Shown here: positions 27,101 to 34,447 of the stretch, one piece after another
Layout of the letters: the number at the start of each line of letters is the position of its first letter
How positions within the stretch are numbered: position 1 is the first letter of the stretch
Assembly: GCF_023051175.1 (NCBI RefSeq)
Contig: NZ_JALKII010000002.1
Location: 496,001 to 560,000, forward strand
Reading direction: 5' to 3'
Source: Alcanivorax quisquiliarum
GTDB lineage: Bacteria; Pseudomonadota; Gammaproteobacteria; Pseudomonadales; Alcanivoracaceae
DNA length: 64,000 bases
Position numbers and translations under genes: made by a program
Notes under the pieces: model-generated
What the model was told of the DNA's origin: nothing
Seen by the model: the letters and a program-made list of their open reading frames with translations, nothing else
Databases searched by the model: none

Positions 27101-28465
27101 GTGATGAGGCGGCCTCCCGACATTCCCATGGAAGCTCTGTTTCGCGATATCGCCAGGCTCGATCCTGAAGCACAGGCAGCTTATATGGCGCTTCATTCGC
27201 CCCTGGACGAGCAAGGGCGCTACCTGCCGTTTGATGAGCTTTTCTATCGCTTCCCGGAAAGCATGGACATCACACTGGCGTGGGGGATCATCAAGTCGGC
27301 CCGGCGCCAACAGCAACAGTCGCTGATGTTCCCCAGACCGCCGCTGGCCAGTGCTTCGTTCATGCTCACTCCGCTGATCCAGAGAACAGTGTCGCAGGCG
27401 GATCGATACGCGACTACTCATGCCCTGCAAGGGATGAGCGACAAGGTGGGCGAGCGTGAAAGGCTGGGTTATCTGCTGGAAGGGCTGATCGAGGACGAAG
27501 CAATCAGCAGCAGCCAGCTGGAAGGTGCCGCTACCACCCTGCATGTGGCAAAAAAGATGTTGCGCCGCAATCGGGAGCCGCGCACGGCGGACGAGCGGAT
27601 GATCCTCGGCAATTACAAGCTGATGCAGCATGCCTGGCAAGTTCGTGACCAGCCTTTGTCGCTGGCAATGATCTGCGATTTTCACCGCATTGCCGTAGCC
27701 GGAATTGACGATGATCAATACCGCCCGGGCGCGTTTCGCGACACCGATGACGTTGTAGTGGTCGATCAGGACGGTGACATAGTGCACCAGCCGCCGCCGG
27801 CGGAGGGGCTTGAGGCGCGGTTGCAAAGTGTGTGCGACTGGGTCAACGCGTGCCACGATGATGCCCAGCGCCCGGAGTATATCCACCCATTGGTCAAGGC
27901 CGTTGTATTGCACTTCACGATCGGCTTCGAGCATCCGTTCCGAGATGGCAACGGCCGGGTAGCGCGGGCCTTGTTCTATTGGTTCATGTTCAAGAACGAA
28001 TATGCGGCATTTCGCTACATTGCTATCAGCGTGTTGTTGAAAAGAGCGGCAACACGATACGGGAGGTCTTATCTGTATTCGGAAACCGACGGCCTGGACC
28101 TGACCTACTTCATCGAGTATCAATGCGAAGTGATCGGGCGGGCCATCGCGCTGTTTCAGGAGAATTTTCAGCGCGTAGCGCGGGATATCGAAGAGTGCAA
28201 TGCCTGGCTTGATCGGTCGGGGCTGAATCAGCGCATGTCACATCGGCACCAGCTGGTGCTGCAAGTGGCGCGTGCCGGCCTGGCGAATGTTTTCACCATC
28301 ACCAATGTCGCGGATCGCTTGGGCTGTTCCTACAACACTGCCGCAAAAGTGCTGAACGATCTGGTGGATTACGGCCTGTTCCGCAAGCGGAAGGCGGGCA
28401 GGGAGTGGCTCTACAGCATGCGTCAGCGCAGAGAAATCATTTCTGACTGGCGAGATGTTCGCTAA
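27101..28465 (+). CDS. Class II Fic-domain AMP-transferase with C-terminal winged helix
   Basis: The protein is 454 residues. The Fic catalytic motif HPFRDGNGRVAR starts at H278. An inhibitory motif of the [S/T]xxxE[G/N] type is present upstream (S137 to E141-G142, in SSSQLEGA), which makes it a self-inhibited class II Fic. The N-terminal part (about 1-100) matches the domain found in many Fic/DUF4172-like proteins. The last 80 residues look like a winged helix (ITNVADRLGCSYNTAAKVLNDLVDYGLF). Fic proteins AMPylate other proteins; the target is unknown. Starts at 27101 (GTG), 27104 and 27128 (ATG) are possible, none with a good ribosome-binding site. It lies outside the integrated element that follows. 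Confidence 0.9.
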   Translation: MMRRPPDIPMEALFRDIARLDPEAQAAYMALHSPLDEQGRYLPFDELFYRFPESMDITLAWGIIKSARRQQQQSLMFPRPPLASASFMLTPLIQRTVSQADRYATTHALQGMSDKVGERERLGYLLEGLIEDEAISSSQLEGAATTLHVAKKMLRRNREPRTADERMILGNYKLMQHAWQVRDQPLSLAMICDFHRIAVAGIDDDQYRPGAFRDTDDVVVVDQDGDIVHQPPPAEGLEARLQSVCDWVNACHDDAQRPEYIHPLVKAVVLHFTIGFEHPFRDGNGRVARALFYWFMFKNEYAAFRYIAISVLLKRAATRYGRSYLYSETDGLDLTYFIEYQCEVIGRAIALFQENFQRVARDIEECNAWLDRSGLNQRMSHRHQLVLQVARAGLANVFTITNVADRLGCSYNTAAKVLNDLVDYGLFRKRKAGREWLYSMRQRREIISDWRDVR

Positions 28466-28587
28466 GGGCTGGTATTCCTGCGCAGTCAAAGGTGTGGAAG
28501 CTGCCCTGCTTGACGCATTTCGGGGAGAAGCACACAGGAGGCATCTACACGGGCAATCCTGGCGTTCTGATAGCGGGGCTGAAACAA

Positions 28588-28613
28588 AAAAGCCCAGACA
28601 ACGCTGGGCTTTT
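28588..28613 (-). terminator. Displaced terminator of the original tRNA-Phe
   Basis: A perfect 10-bp stem (aaaagcccag / ctgggctttt, 6-base loop) has a U-run when read on the minus strand. It stands 24 bases beyond the partial tRNA-Phe end, where the terminator of the intact minus-strand gene would have been before integration. Confidence 0.8.
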
Positions 28614-28636
28614 GAATGACCGAAGTCATTGAACTG

Positions 28637-28688
28637 ATGGTGCCCGGAGGCGGAATCGAACCACCGACACGAGGATTTTCAATCCTCT
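28637..28688 (-). repeat. Left attachment repeat (partial tRNA-Phe 3' end)
   Basis: These 52 bases are identical to 37366-37417 except for one base at 28646 (g, against a at 37375). Read on the minus strand they give the anticodon loop, T arm and acceptor 3' strand with CCA, but no 5' half, so this is not a functional tRNA. It probably represents the original chromosomal 3' end. Confidence 0.9.
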
Positions 28689-28754
28689 CCAATAACCTTT
28701 TGCCATGCTTGATAACCCTTGATAGAATCCATATAAATCAATGCTTAGGGTGAG

Positions 28755-28763
28755 TTATCCACA
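28755..28763 (+). promoter_or_regulatory. Perfect DnaA box (TTATCCACA)
   Basis: The nine bases match the strongest DnaA-box consensus. It lies inside the element, between the left attachment repeat and the integrase gene. A single box is not proof of an origin. Confidence 0.5.
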
Positions 28764-28805
28764 GAAGGGGCATTGATTGGGATTGGTTGGTTTTTGGAAA
28801 ATTCT

Positions 28806-28839
28806 CTTACATCTGCCGTTACATACCTAGCGATGTAAG
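28806..28839 (+). repeat. Left-end TTACAT repeats (candidate integrase arm sites)
   Basis: cttacatc at 28806-28813 is mirrored by gatgtaag at 28832-28839, with another ttacat at 28820-28825. The 22 bases at 28806-28827 match 37291-37312 at the other end of the element in 19 positions. This supports a role in integrase or excisionase binding. Confidence 0.6.
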
Positions 28840-28854
28840 AAGCGAGGGCACAGC

Positions 28855-30171
28855 ATGGCTAAGGTATCGTTCACGGCAAAACGAGTCAGAGAGTTCACCT
28901 GTCCCACCGACAAGCGGCAGGCGTTTTTGTGGGATGCCGCCACGCTGGGGTTAGGCTTGCGAGCAACGCCCACCGGCAAGCCCGCCTATGTATTCCAGAG
29001 TGTTTATCAAGGAAAAACCCTACGCATCACCATTGGTAGCCCGGAGGCGTGGTCTATATCCGACGCGCAAGCCAAGGCGCGGGAATTGCAGCGCCTGATT
29101 GATGAAGGGATCGACCCACGCGAGAAGAAACGGCAGACCCTGGCCAAAGCCGAAGCAGCGAAAGCCAAACAGGCAGCCGAGGCCGTCACCGTGGCCGAAG
29201 CGTGGCAGGCGTACATCGCCGCCCGCTCGACCAAGTGGGGCGCATATCACAAGCGTGACCATGCCCGGCTGGCCCGTGCGGCAGGCACCACCAAGACCGG
29301 CAGGCCGTCCACGGCAGGCCCGCTGCACTTTTTCATGGACAAGCGCCTTGCTGACCTGACTCCGAGACTTGTGGAAGAGTGGGCAGAGCGTGAAGGGCAG
29401 AAACGCCCGACCACAGCCCGGTTAAGCTGGCGGTTGTTCAAGGCTTTCTTGTCGTGGTGCAGCAATCAGGACGAATACAAAGCCCTAACGCCTGACAATC
29501 CGGCCAGCACAAAGACAGCCCGCGAATCGCTGGGCACCCCAAAGGCAAAACAGGACGTATTAAGGAAGGGCCAGCTACCAGCCTTCTTTGCAGCAACCCA
29601 GGGGCTGAGCAGTCCGACCATTAGCGCCTATATGCAGACCCTGCTACTCACTGGCGCAAGACCCGGCGAATGGCTGGCGCTCAAGTGGGGGGACATTAAC
29701 GAGCGCTGGAAAAGCATCACCCTGCGCGACAAGGACGAATCCAAAGGCGGCAAGGACGGTACGCGGGAGATACCCCTAACGCCTTATGTCTGGCACCTGA
29801 TGGCGAGCTTACCGCGCCGGAGTGAGTGGGTATTTTCCAGCCCAACACTGAATCAGCCTATCAACCCGCCACGGCATCGAATGATGGACGTTGCCCGGGT
29901 AGCCGGTATTGATGGCCTGAGCCTTCACGGCTTGCGCCGGTCATTTGGAAGCCTGAGCGAGTGGCTGGAGATCCCGGCAGGAGTCATTGCACAGATACAG
30001 GGACACAAGCCGAGCGCCACAGCCGAAAAGCACTACCGGGTGAGGGAGCTGGATTTGCTGGCGCTGCATCATGAGCGCTTCGAGGCGTGGATCCTAGAGC
30101 AGGCCGGTATCAGCTTCGACCGGAACCAACAGCCCGGCGGTTTGCGCGTAGTCGCTGGAAAAGGGGCTTGA
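28855..30171 (+). CDS. Tyrosine integrase with DUF4102 N-terminal domain
   Basis: The protein is 438 residues. An N-terminal arm-binding DUF4102-like domain covers about 1-95 (RQAFLWDAATLGLGLRATPTG). A core-binding domain follows at about 110-205, then the catalytic domain with R269 (TGARPGEW), H358 and R361 (HGLRR), H384 (GHKPSA) and nucleophile Y394 (EKHYRVR). This is the P4-integrase family that targets tRNA genes. It lies next to the left attachment repeat, which fits integration at tRNA-Phe. The stop is followed three bases later by the next gene, so they are co-transcribed. Confidence 0.95.
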   Translation: MAKVSFTAKRVREFTCPTDKRQAFLWDAATLGLGLRATPTGKPAYVFQSVYQGKTLRITIGSPEAWSISDAQAKARELQRLIDEGIDPREKKRQTLAKAEAAKAKQAAEAVTVAEAWQAYIAARSTKWGAYHKRDHARLARAAGTTKTGRPSTAGPLHFFMDKRLADLTPRLVEEWAEREGQKRPTTARLSWRLFKAFLSWCSNQDEYKALTPDNPASTKTARESLGTPKAKQDVLRKGQLPAFFAATQGLSSPTISAYMQTLLLTGARPGEWLALKWGDINERWKSITLRDKDESKGGKDGTREIPLTPYVWHLMASLPRRSEWVFSSPTLNQPINPPRHRMMDVARVAGIDGLSLHGLRRSFGSLSEWLEIPAGVIAQIQGHKPSATAEKHYRVRELDLLALHHERFEAWILEQAGISFDRNQQPGGLRVVAGKGA

Positions 30172-30173
30172 CC

Positions 30174-30836
30174 ATGCGCCGATACCCAACCAGTGGCCGC
30201 CCGGACGAGACAGCGCCCGAAATCGGGCTATTCCTGAAATCGTATATGCAGCTTTCGCAGGAGCAGATTACAGCCGAGCCGTTTCTAAAACTCCAGCATT
30301 GGCTAGGACGTGAGTTGAGCTTTTACCGTGCTACCAGTGGCGACATGGGCACACCAACTGAGCAGAAATCCATGCTTGCAACCTACATCAAAACGCTGGA
30401 CAGCATGATTGAGTTTTTGGCGGCGGATAACTTGCCGCAGGGGATATCCAGCGCGATCCGTTTGCGGGAATACCAGCAGGGCATCACTTCGGACACGTCA
30501 CGGCAGATGCGGGATACTCTGGAGGTGAAGCGGCATATTGCGAAAAGCCTGCATGCGCAGTTACAAGGCGTGACTGGTTCCCGTGGCGCTAAGGACATGC
30601 GCAGGGAGTACGCATTCCTGTACGCGCTCGCCAAGCGTATTAGAGAGGTGTGCGACGAGCCTACCCGGGGGGATGACGCTTTGGCATGCGCTGCACATAT
30701 TCTGAACGACCCACAAGCGATGGGCGCGAAATACGAGCCGTTTAACGGCACACTCAACCCGCCAAGTAACCCACGCTTGCTATCGGTTGAGCCGGAGCAA
30801 ATCCGCCGGCAGCTCAAAAAATATGGCATTGCGTAG
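30174..30836 (+). CDS. Unknown 220-residue protein of the element
   Basis: I do not recognise this protein. It starts MRRYPTSGRPDETAPEIGLF at 30174, right after the integrase stop. It is predicted to be mainly helical and soluble, with segments such as EQKSMLATYIKTLDSMIEFLAADNLP, MRREYAFLYALAKRIREVCDEP and a C-terminal PEQIRRQLKKYGIA. There is no signal peptide, membrane segment or obvious catalytic motif. In PICI-type satellites the position beside the integrase often holds accessory genes, including phage-interference factors; that is only an inference from position. The stop codon lies within the inverted repeat at 30830-30869. Confidence 0.7.
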   Translation: MRRYPTSGRPDETAPEIGLFLKSYMQLSQEQITAEPFLKLQHWLGRELSFYRATSGDMGTPTEQKSMLATYIKTLDSMIEFLAADNLPQGISSAIRLREYQQGITSDTSRQMRDTLEVKRHIAKSLHAQLQGVTGSRGAKDMRREYAFLYALAKRIREVCDEPTRGDDALACAAHILNDPQAMGAKYEPFNGTLNPPSNPRLLSVEPEQIRRQLKKYGIA

Positions 30837-30869
30837 CTAATTGAAAAAAATATCTTAAATAGCTACGCA
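30830..30869. repeat. 10-bp inverted repeat with AT-rich spacer
   Basis: tgcgtagcta (30830-30839) and tagctacgca (30860-30869) are perfect inverted copies around a 20-base AT-rich spacer. It may end the integrase transcript or form part of an origin or operator region before the AlpA-like gene. Confidence 0.6.
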
Positions 30870-30893
30870 TATAAAAAACACGCAAAAGCGGAA

Positions 30894-30926
30894 TCTAGCC
30901 TCGTCAACTGAAACCAAGAGGCTAGA
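30894..30926. promoter_or_regulatory. Inverted repeat overlapping the AlpA-like gene's ribosome-binding site
   Basis: tctagcctc (30894-30902) and gaggctaga (30918-30926) form a perfect 9-bp inverted repeat with a 15-base spacer. The right arm contains the AGAGG likely to serve as Shine-Dalgarno for the ATG at 30930. It may be an operator or an RNA hairpin that blocks translation. Confidence 0.55.
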
Positions 30927-30929
30927 ACC

Positions 30930-31139
30930 ATGACACATCAATCGGCTTTTATTCCGCTCGACCAAGAGCACCGCCCCACCGTAGGCACGGCAGCAGCAGC
31001 TTACTACCTCGACCGAAAAATGCAGACCCTGCACATTTGGGCATGCAAAGGGAGCGGCCCTGTTCGCCCCGTCCGTGTGAATGGTCGCCTAGCATGGCCG
31101 GTTGCTGAGATTAAGCGCGTACTGGGGGTAACAAAATGA
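30930..31139 (+). CDS. AlpA-like / excisionase-like small DNA-binding protein
   Basis: The protein is 69 residues. The core TVGTAAAAYYLDRKMQTLHIWACKGSGPVRPVRVNGRLAWPVAEIKRVLG has the layout of a winged MerR/AlpA-type helix-turn-helix: a recognition helix, then a basic GRLAWP wing and a final helix. AlpA proteins regulate integrase or excision in P4-like satellites and PICIs, where one is nearly always present. The next gene overlaps by 4 bases (ATGA). The inverted repeat just upstream may be its own operator. Confidence 0.7.
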   Translation: MTHQSAFIPLDQEHRPTVGTAAAAYYLDRKMQTLHIWACKGSGPVRPVRVNGRLAWPVAEIKRVLGVTK

Positions 31140-31321
31140 AAAACGCCCCGAGCCGAAAAGCCCAGGGCGCAAAAAACGAACGTCGTGCGGACGTGCGCCC
31201 CCATCATAGCAAAATCCTAATCTTTCTGGTGTTCTGCGTCCTGCCGTATCTCGCCGGGTTCTCAATTGCCCAGGTTCAAATCGAGCTGAGCACGCCTGTA
31301 GTGCAGGAGCGTGCAAAATGA
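31136..31321 (+). CDS. Small single-pass membrane protein of the element
   Basis: The protein is 61 residues. A basic N-terminus (KNAPSRKAQGAKNERRADVRPHH) is followed by one strongly hydrophobic segment at about 27-45 (ILIFLVFCVLPYLAGFSIA) and a short polar tail. The basic N-terminus suggests the tail is periplasmic. It overlaps both neighbours by ATGA (31136 and 31318), so it is clearly translated with AlpA and the primase. No homologue is recognised. A membrane role during helper infection is possible but unproven. Confidence 0.7.
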   Translation: MKNAPSRKAQGAKNERRADVRPHHSKILIFLVFCVLPYLAGFSIAQVQIELSTPVVQERAK

Positions 31322-33996
31322 GCGCCGCCCTGACTATCGCAACCAGTACAAACCCCCAGCGCCTGACCAAGCTATGGCAGATCGAGGACGGCGAACCAGT
31401 GAAACAGCACGCCGGGGAAATGGTCGCCGGTCACGCCACCGTGGTGGATCTGCCGACCCCTGCCGACTTCGCCGCAGCTCTTGAGCAACTGGAGTGCAAC
31501 CAGGCGTTAATCTTTGGCCTGCCGCCTGTGGCGTCCGCGCCTGTGGTCACACAAGCGCAACTGCCGAGCGCACCGGCTGGCACCATTGCCCGGACAAAAG
31601 AAACCTTCAGATGGCACGCCGGGCCAGGCTGGCTGCTGCTGGATGGCGACCCGTTGCCCGGTGATGAGCCGCTAACCCGTGACCAGTGGCTGGCGCTGCT
31701 GTATGAGGTAGCGCCCGCGCTGGCTGATGCGCCCTGCGTGTGGGGCGTGAGCAGTTCGAGCATGATTTACAACAGCGATACCGGCGAGCAGGTAACAGGC
31801 GTTCGAGGGCAACGGCTTTATGTGCTGGTGGCTGATGCCCGCGACATTCCGCGAGCTGGCAAGGCACTGTTTGAACGCCTATGGCTGGCCGGGCATGGCC
31901 GTTATGTCGTGAGCAAATCAGGCCAGACCCTGAGCCGCGCCCCCGTGGACGCAAGTGTGTGGCAGACCAACCGGCTCGACTTTGCCGCGCCCCCTGTGTG
32001 CATTCCACCGCTCGAAGCACGCCGACCAGCGCCCGAAGCGCTGAACAACGACGCCGCACCGCTGGACACTGCCCAAGCCCTGCCGGATCTGACTGAAGCC
32101 GAACGCCAGCAACTGGCCGACATTCAGGCCGCTGAGCGTGGCTGTGATGACCTGCTGGCAGAGATCCACCTGGTGCGTGAATCATGGATAGAGGAACGCA
32201 TGGCCGCAGTGGCTGACCTGCCCGAAGCCGAGCAAGAGGAAGCCCGCGAGCGTCTGCGTGATGCGGTGGAGCGTGGCCGCCTGTTTGGTGACTTCGAGCT
32301 GATCCATTCGAGTGGCCGCCGCGTGATGGTCGGGGATCTGCTGGACAACCCCGACCAGTGGCACGGCGAGCGTTTCCATGACCCGCTGGAGCCGGACTAT
32401 TCCAACGCTGACAAGCGGATAGCGTGGGCGAACCTGAAAAGCGGTGGCACCCCGTACATATACAGTCACGCGCATGGCGGCACCCGTTACCGGCTGTTGC
32501 GTCCGGTGCAGCAATTGAAGCTGCAACAAGGCGAGCTACCCCAGATATTGCCCAAGATCATGCAGCGCCTAGCAGTGGACGGCGAGATATTCGAGCGCGG
32601 TGGCCGCCTGATGCGCCTGGCTGATGGCGAGCTGCTGACCGTTGAAAAGCCGTGGCTGCAAACGTACCTCGAGGGAGCGTTCCGCTTTCTGGTGTTCGAT
32701 GGCCGGAGTAAAGAGTGGTCGGTGCGTGACTGCCCCGACAAGGTGGCCGCCCGTGTCATGGCAGCCCGTGGCGCGTGGGATCTGCCGAAAGTCACCGGCC
32801 TGGTATCGTTTCCCGTAATGCGCCCGGACGGCAGCGTTATCACACAACCGGGCTTTGATGATGCAACCGGCCTGCTGTACCTGAGCGACAGCAACAGCAG
32901 ACCCATACCGCACCCGCTCGACCGGGCCGCACTGGTGGAAGCATTGCGCCGGATCTGGGAACCGTTCGCCCTGTTCCCGTTCGACAGCGACACAAGCCGG
33001 GGCGTGTTTCTGGCTGCACTGCTGACCACCGTTTGCCGCGCTGCACTGCCGACCGCGCCGGGCTACCTGGTGCGAGCCTACACGGCAGGCACGGGCAAAA
33101 CGCTATTGTCTGAATGCTTGATGCTGCTGGTGGGCGCGCCCGTTAAGGCAATGCCACTGCCCGAAGGCAACCCCGAGGAAATCGGCAAACGCCTGTTTTC
33201 CATCCTGCTGACGGGCCGGGCCGGTGCTGTGCTGGACAACCTGACCGGCGTTATCGACAGCGCCGACCTGTGCGTGTTTCTGACCAGCGCCGAACCCGAG
33301 GGGCGCATTTTGGGGCAATCCGAGATCCGCAGCGCCGTTAACCGTGTGTTGTGGGTGTTGAACGGGAACAACGTCACCGCCGGAGGCGACACGTTCCGGC
33401 GCATTCTGCCGATTGGGCTGGACGCCGACTGTGAGTCACCCGAAACGCGCAAATTCTCATTCAACCCCCGCGACCTGATCCGCGACCGGCTGGACGCCTA
33501 CCGGGCCGACCTGCTGTCGGTGCTGCTGACCTATCAACAGCAAGGCGCGCCCGTTGTCGGTGATGGCGGTCTGGGCAGCTTTGACGAATGGGAGCGCCTG
33601 GTGAGGCAATGCGTCTGCTGGCTGATCCGTGAAGGCGTGGCCCCTGCCCCGGTGGCTGACCCGGTGGAAGTGCTGAAACTAAGCAAGGCCGAAGATCCCT
33701 ACCGCCAGCAGCATATTGAAGTGCTGCAAGCCTGGTGGGAGCTATACGGCGATAGCGTGGTCAGGGTGCGCGAGATAACCAAGCTGGTGAATGCTGGTGA
33801 CTTTGGCAAGACCAAGGCCGAGGCCGCATTTATTGAAGCTGTGGCCGACATAGCGCCGCCGCGTGGTGGCTTCAACGGCAGGTACTTCGCTGGGTGGCTC
33901 CGACGACATAAAGGGCGCGTGGTCGGTGGCTTGCGCCTTGATGTGGGCGACCCGTCGCATAACGAGCCCGGCTGGCGCGTAACCATGCGTTTCTGA
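31318..33996 (+). CDS. Primase/helicase replication protein of the element
   Basis: The protein is 892 residues. The N-terminal half has a DxD pair (D109 and D111 in WLLLDGDP), as in archaeo-eukaryotic-type primases. This fits a region around 100-230 with VSKSGQTLSRAPVDASVWQTNRLDF, typical of DNA primase fusions in integrated elements. The C-terminal half has a Walker A, TAGTGKT, at 589-595 and a Walker B-like AVLDN around D640, followed by a helicase-like region (LWVLNGNNVTAGGDTFRRILPIGLD). It should drive autonomous replication after excision. The domain call is by motif and not by search; a VirE/D5-like superfamily III assignment is equally possible. Confidence 0.78.
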   Translation: MSAALTIATSTNPQRLTKLWQIEDGEPVKQHAGEMVAGHATVVDLPTPADFAAALEQLECNQALIFGLPPVASAPVVTQAQLPSAPAGTIARTKETFRWHAGPGWLLLDGDPLPGDEPLTRDQWLALLYEVAPALADAPCVWGVSSSSMIYNSDTGEQVTGVRGQRLYVLVADARDIPRAGKALFERLWLAGHGRYVVSKSGQTLSRAPVDASVWQTNRLDFAAPPVCIPPLEARRPAPEALNNDAAPLDTAQALPDLTEAERQQLADIQAAERGCDDLLAEIHLVRESWIEERMAAVADLPEAEQEEARERLRDAVERGRLFGDFELIHSSGRRVMVGDLLDNPDQWHGERFHDPLEPDYSNADKRIAWANLKSGGTPYIYSHAHGGTRYRLLRPVQQLKLQQGELPQILPKIMQRLAVDGEIFERGGRLMRLADGELLTVEKPWLQTYLEGAFRFLVFDGRSKEWSVRDCPDKVAARVMAARGAWDLPKVTGLVSFPVMRPDGSVITQPGFDDATGLLYLSDSNSRPIPHPLDRAALVEALRRIWEPFALFPFDSDTSRGVFLAALLTTVCRAALPTAPGYLVRAYTAGTGKTLLSECLMLLVGAPVKAMPLPEGNPEEIGKRLFSILLTGRAGAVLDNLTGVIDSADLCVFLTSAEPEGRILGQSEIRSAVNRVLWVLNGNNVTAGGDTFRRILPIGLDADCESPETRKFSFNPRDLIRDRLDAYRADLLSVLLTYQQQGAPVVGDGGLGSFDEWERLVRQCVCWLIREGVAPAPVADPVEVLKLSKAEDPYRQQHIEVLQAWWELYGDSVVRVREITKLVNAGDFGKTKAEAAFIEAVADIAPPRGGFNGRYFAGWLRRHKGRVVGGLRLDVGDPSHNEPGWRVTMRF

Positions 33997-34014
33997 CCAA
34001 TCAAACCCGATTAA

Positions 34015-34112
34015 CCGGATTAACCGGATATTTTCCAACCCCAAACAGAAAACTGTCAGTGACATATTTCATGTATGGGTGGGAATTAATCCGCTTTATC
34101 CGGTTAATCCGG
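34015..34112. promoter_or_regulatory. 16-bp inverted repeat pair before the second HTH gene
   Basis: ccggattaaccggata (34015-34030) and tatccggttaatccgg (34097-34112) are perfect inverted copies 66 bases apart. The left arm also forms a 9-bp direct repeat (gattaaccg at 34009 and 34018). The right arm runs into the Shine-Dalgarno GGAGG (34111-34115) of the gene at 34127. It may be an iteron, an operator or a translational switch. Confidence 0.6.
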
Positions 34113-34126
34113 AGGAAAGCAAAATC

Positions 34127-34372
34127 ATGACTTCCGACAGCAACGATATTGAACGGTTATGCGACTGGTGCGAGCAGAACGGCTATCAGGTTCTGCCGTT
34201 TGACGAAGTGAGTGAAAAGACCGCCGCCGCCATGCTGGATCGCTCGCCTGAAACCCTTCGTTACTGGCGCGGCACTGACCGCCGTCTGCCATGCAGGAAA
34301 ACAAAGGCCGGATGGCGCTACCGGCTGAGCGATCTGGCCGAGTTCCTGGGTTCCGATGTGGAAGACTGCTGA
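34127..34372 (+). CDS. Small helix-turn-helix protein
   Basis: The protein is 81 residues from the ATG at 34127, with GGAGGAAA upstream. After an acidic N-terminus, residues about 25-77 (VSEKTAAAMLDRSPETLRYWRGTDRRLPCRKTKAGWRYRLSDLAEFLG) form an AlpA/MerR-type winged helix. It could be a late-gene regulator of the capsid block or a second excisionase. It sits between the replication gene and the capsid gene and is preceded by the large inverted repeat. Confidence 0.72.
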   Translation: MTSDSNDIERLCDWCEQNGYQVLPFDEVSEKTAAAMLDRSPETLRYWRGTDRRLPCRKTKAGWRYRLSDLAEFLGSDVEDC

Positions 34373-34447
34373 AACCCGTTGAACCCCGCCGGGCCTTGCG
34401 CCAACCGCAGGGCGACAATGCTCACATTCATCACAGAGGAAATTGTT

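Larger units (their letters stand above)
28466..28854. other. 389-base non-coding region spanning the left junction of the integrated element
   Basis: It holds, in order, a short stretch after fic, the displaced tRNA-Phe terminator (28588-28613), the left attachment repeat (28637-28688), a DnaA-type box (28755-28763) and the TTACAT repeats before the integrase. No gene is supported. Confidence 0.6.

Noticed and set aside
27101-28465. Fic gene as cargo of the integrated element
   Set aside because: It lies outside the left attachment repeat, and the displaced tRNA terminator stands between it and the element.
28486-28692. A second tRNA-Phe gene at the left end of the element
   Set aside because: Only the anticodon loop to CCA part is present. 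The D arm and 5' acceptor strand are missing, so it is an attachment repeat and not a functional tRNA.
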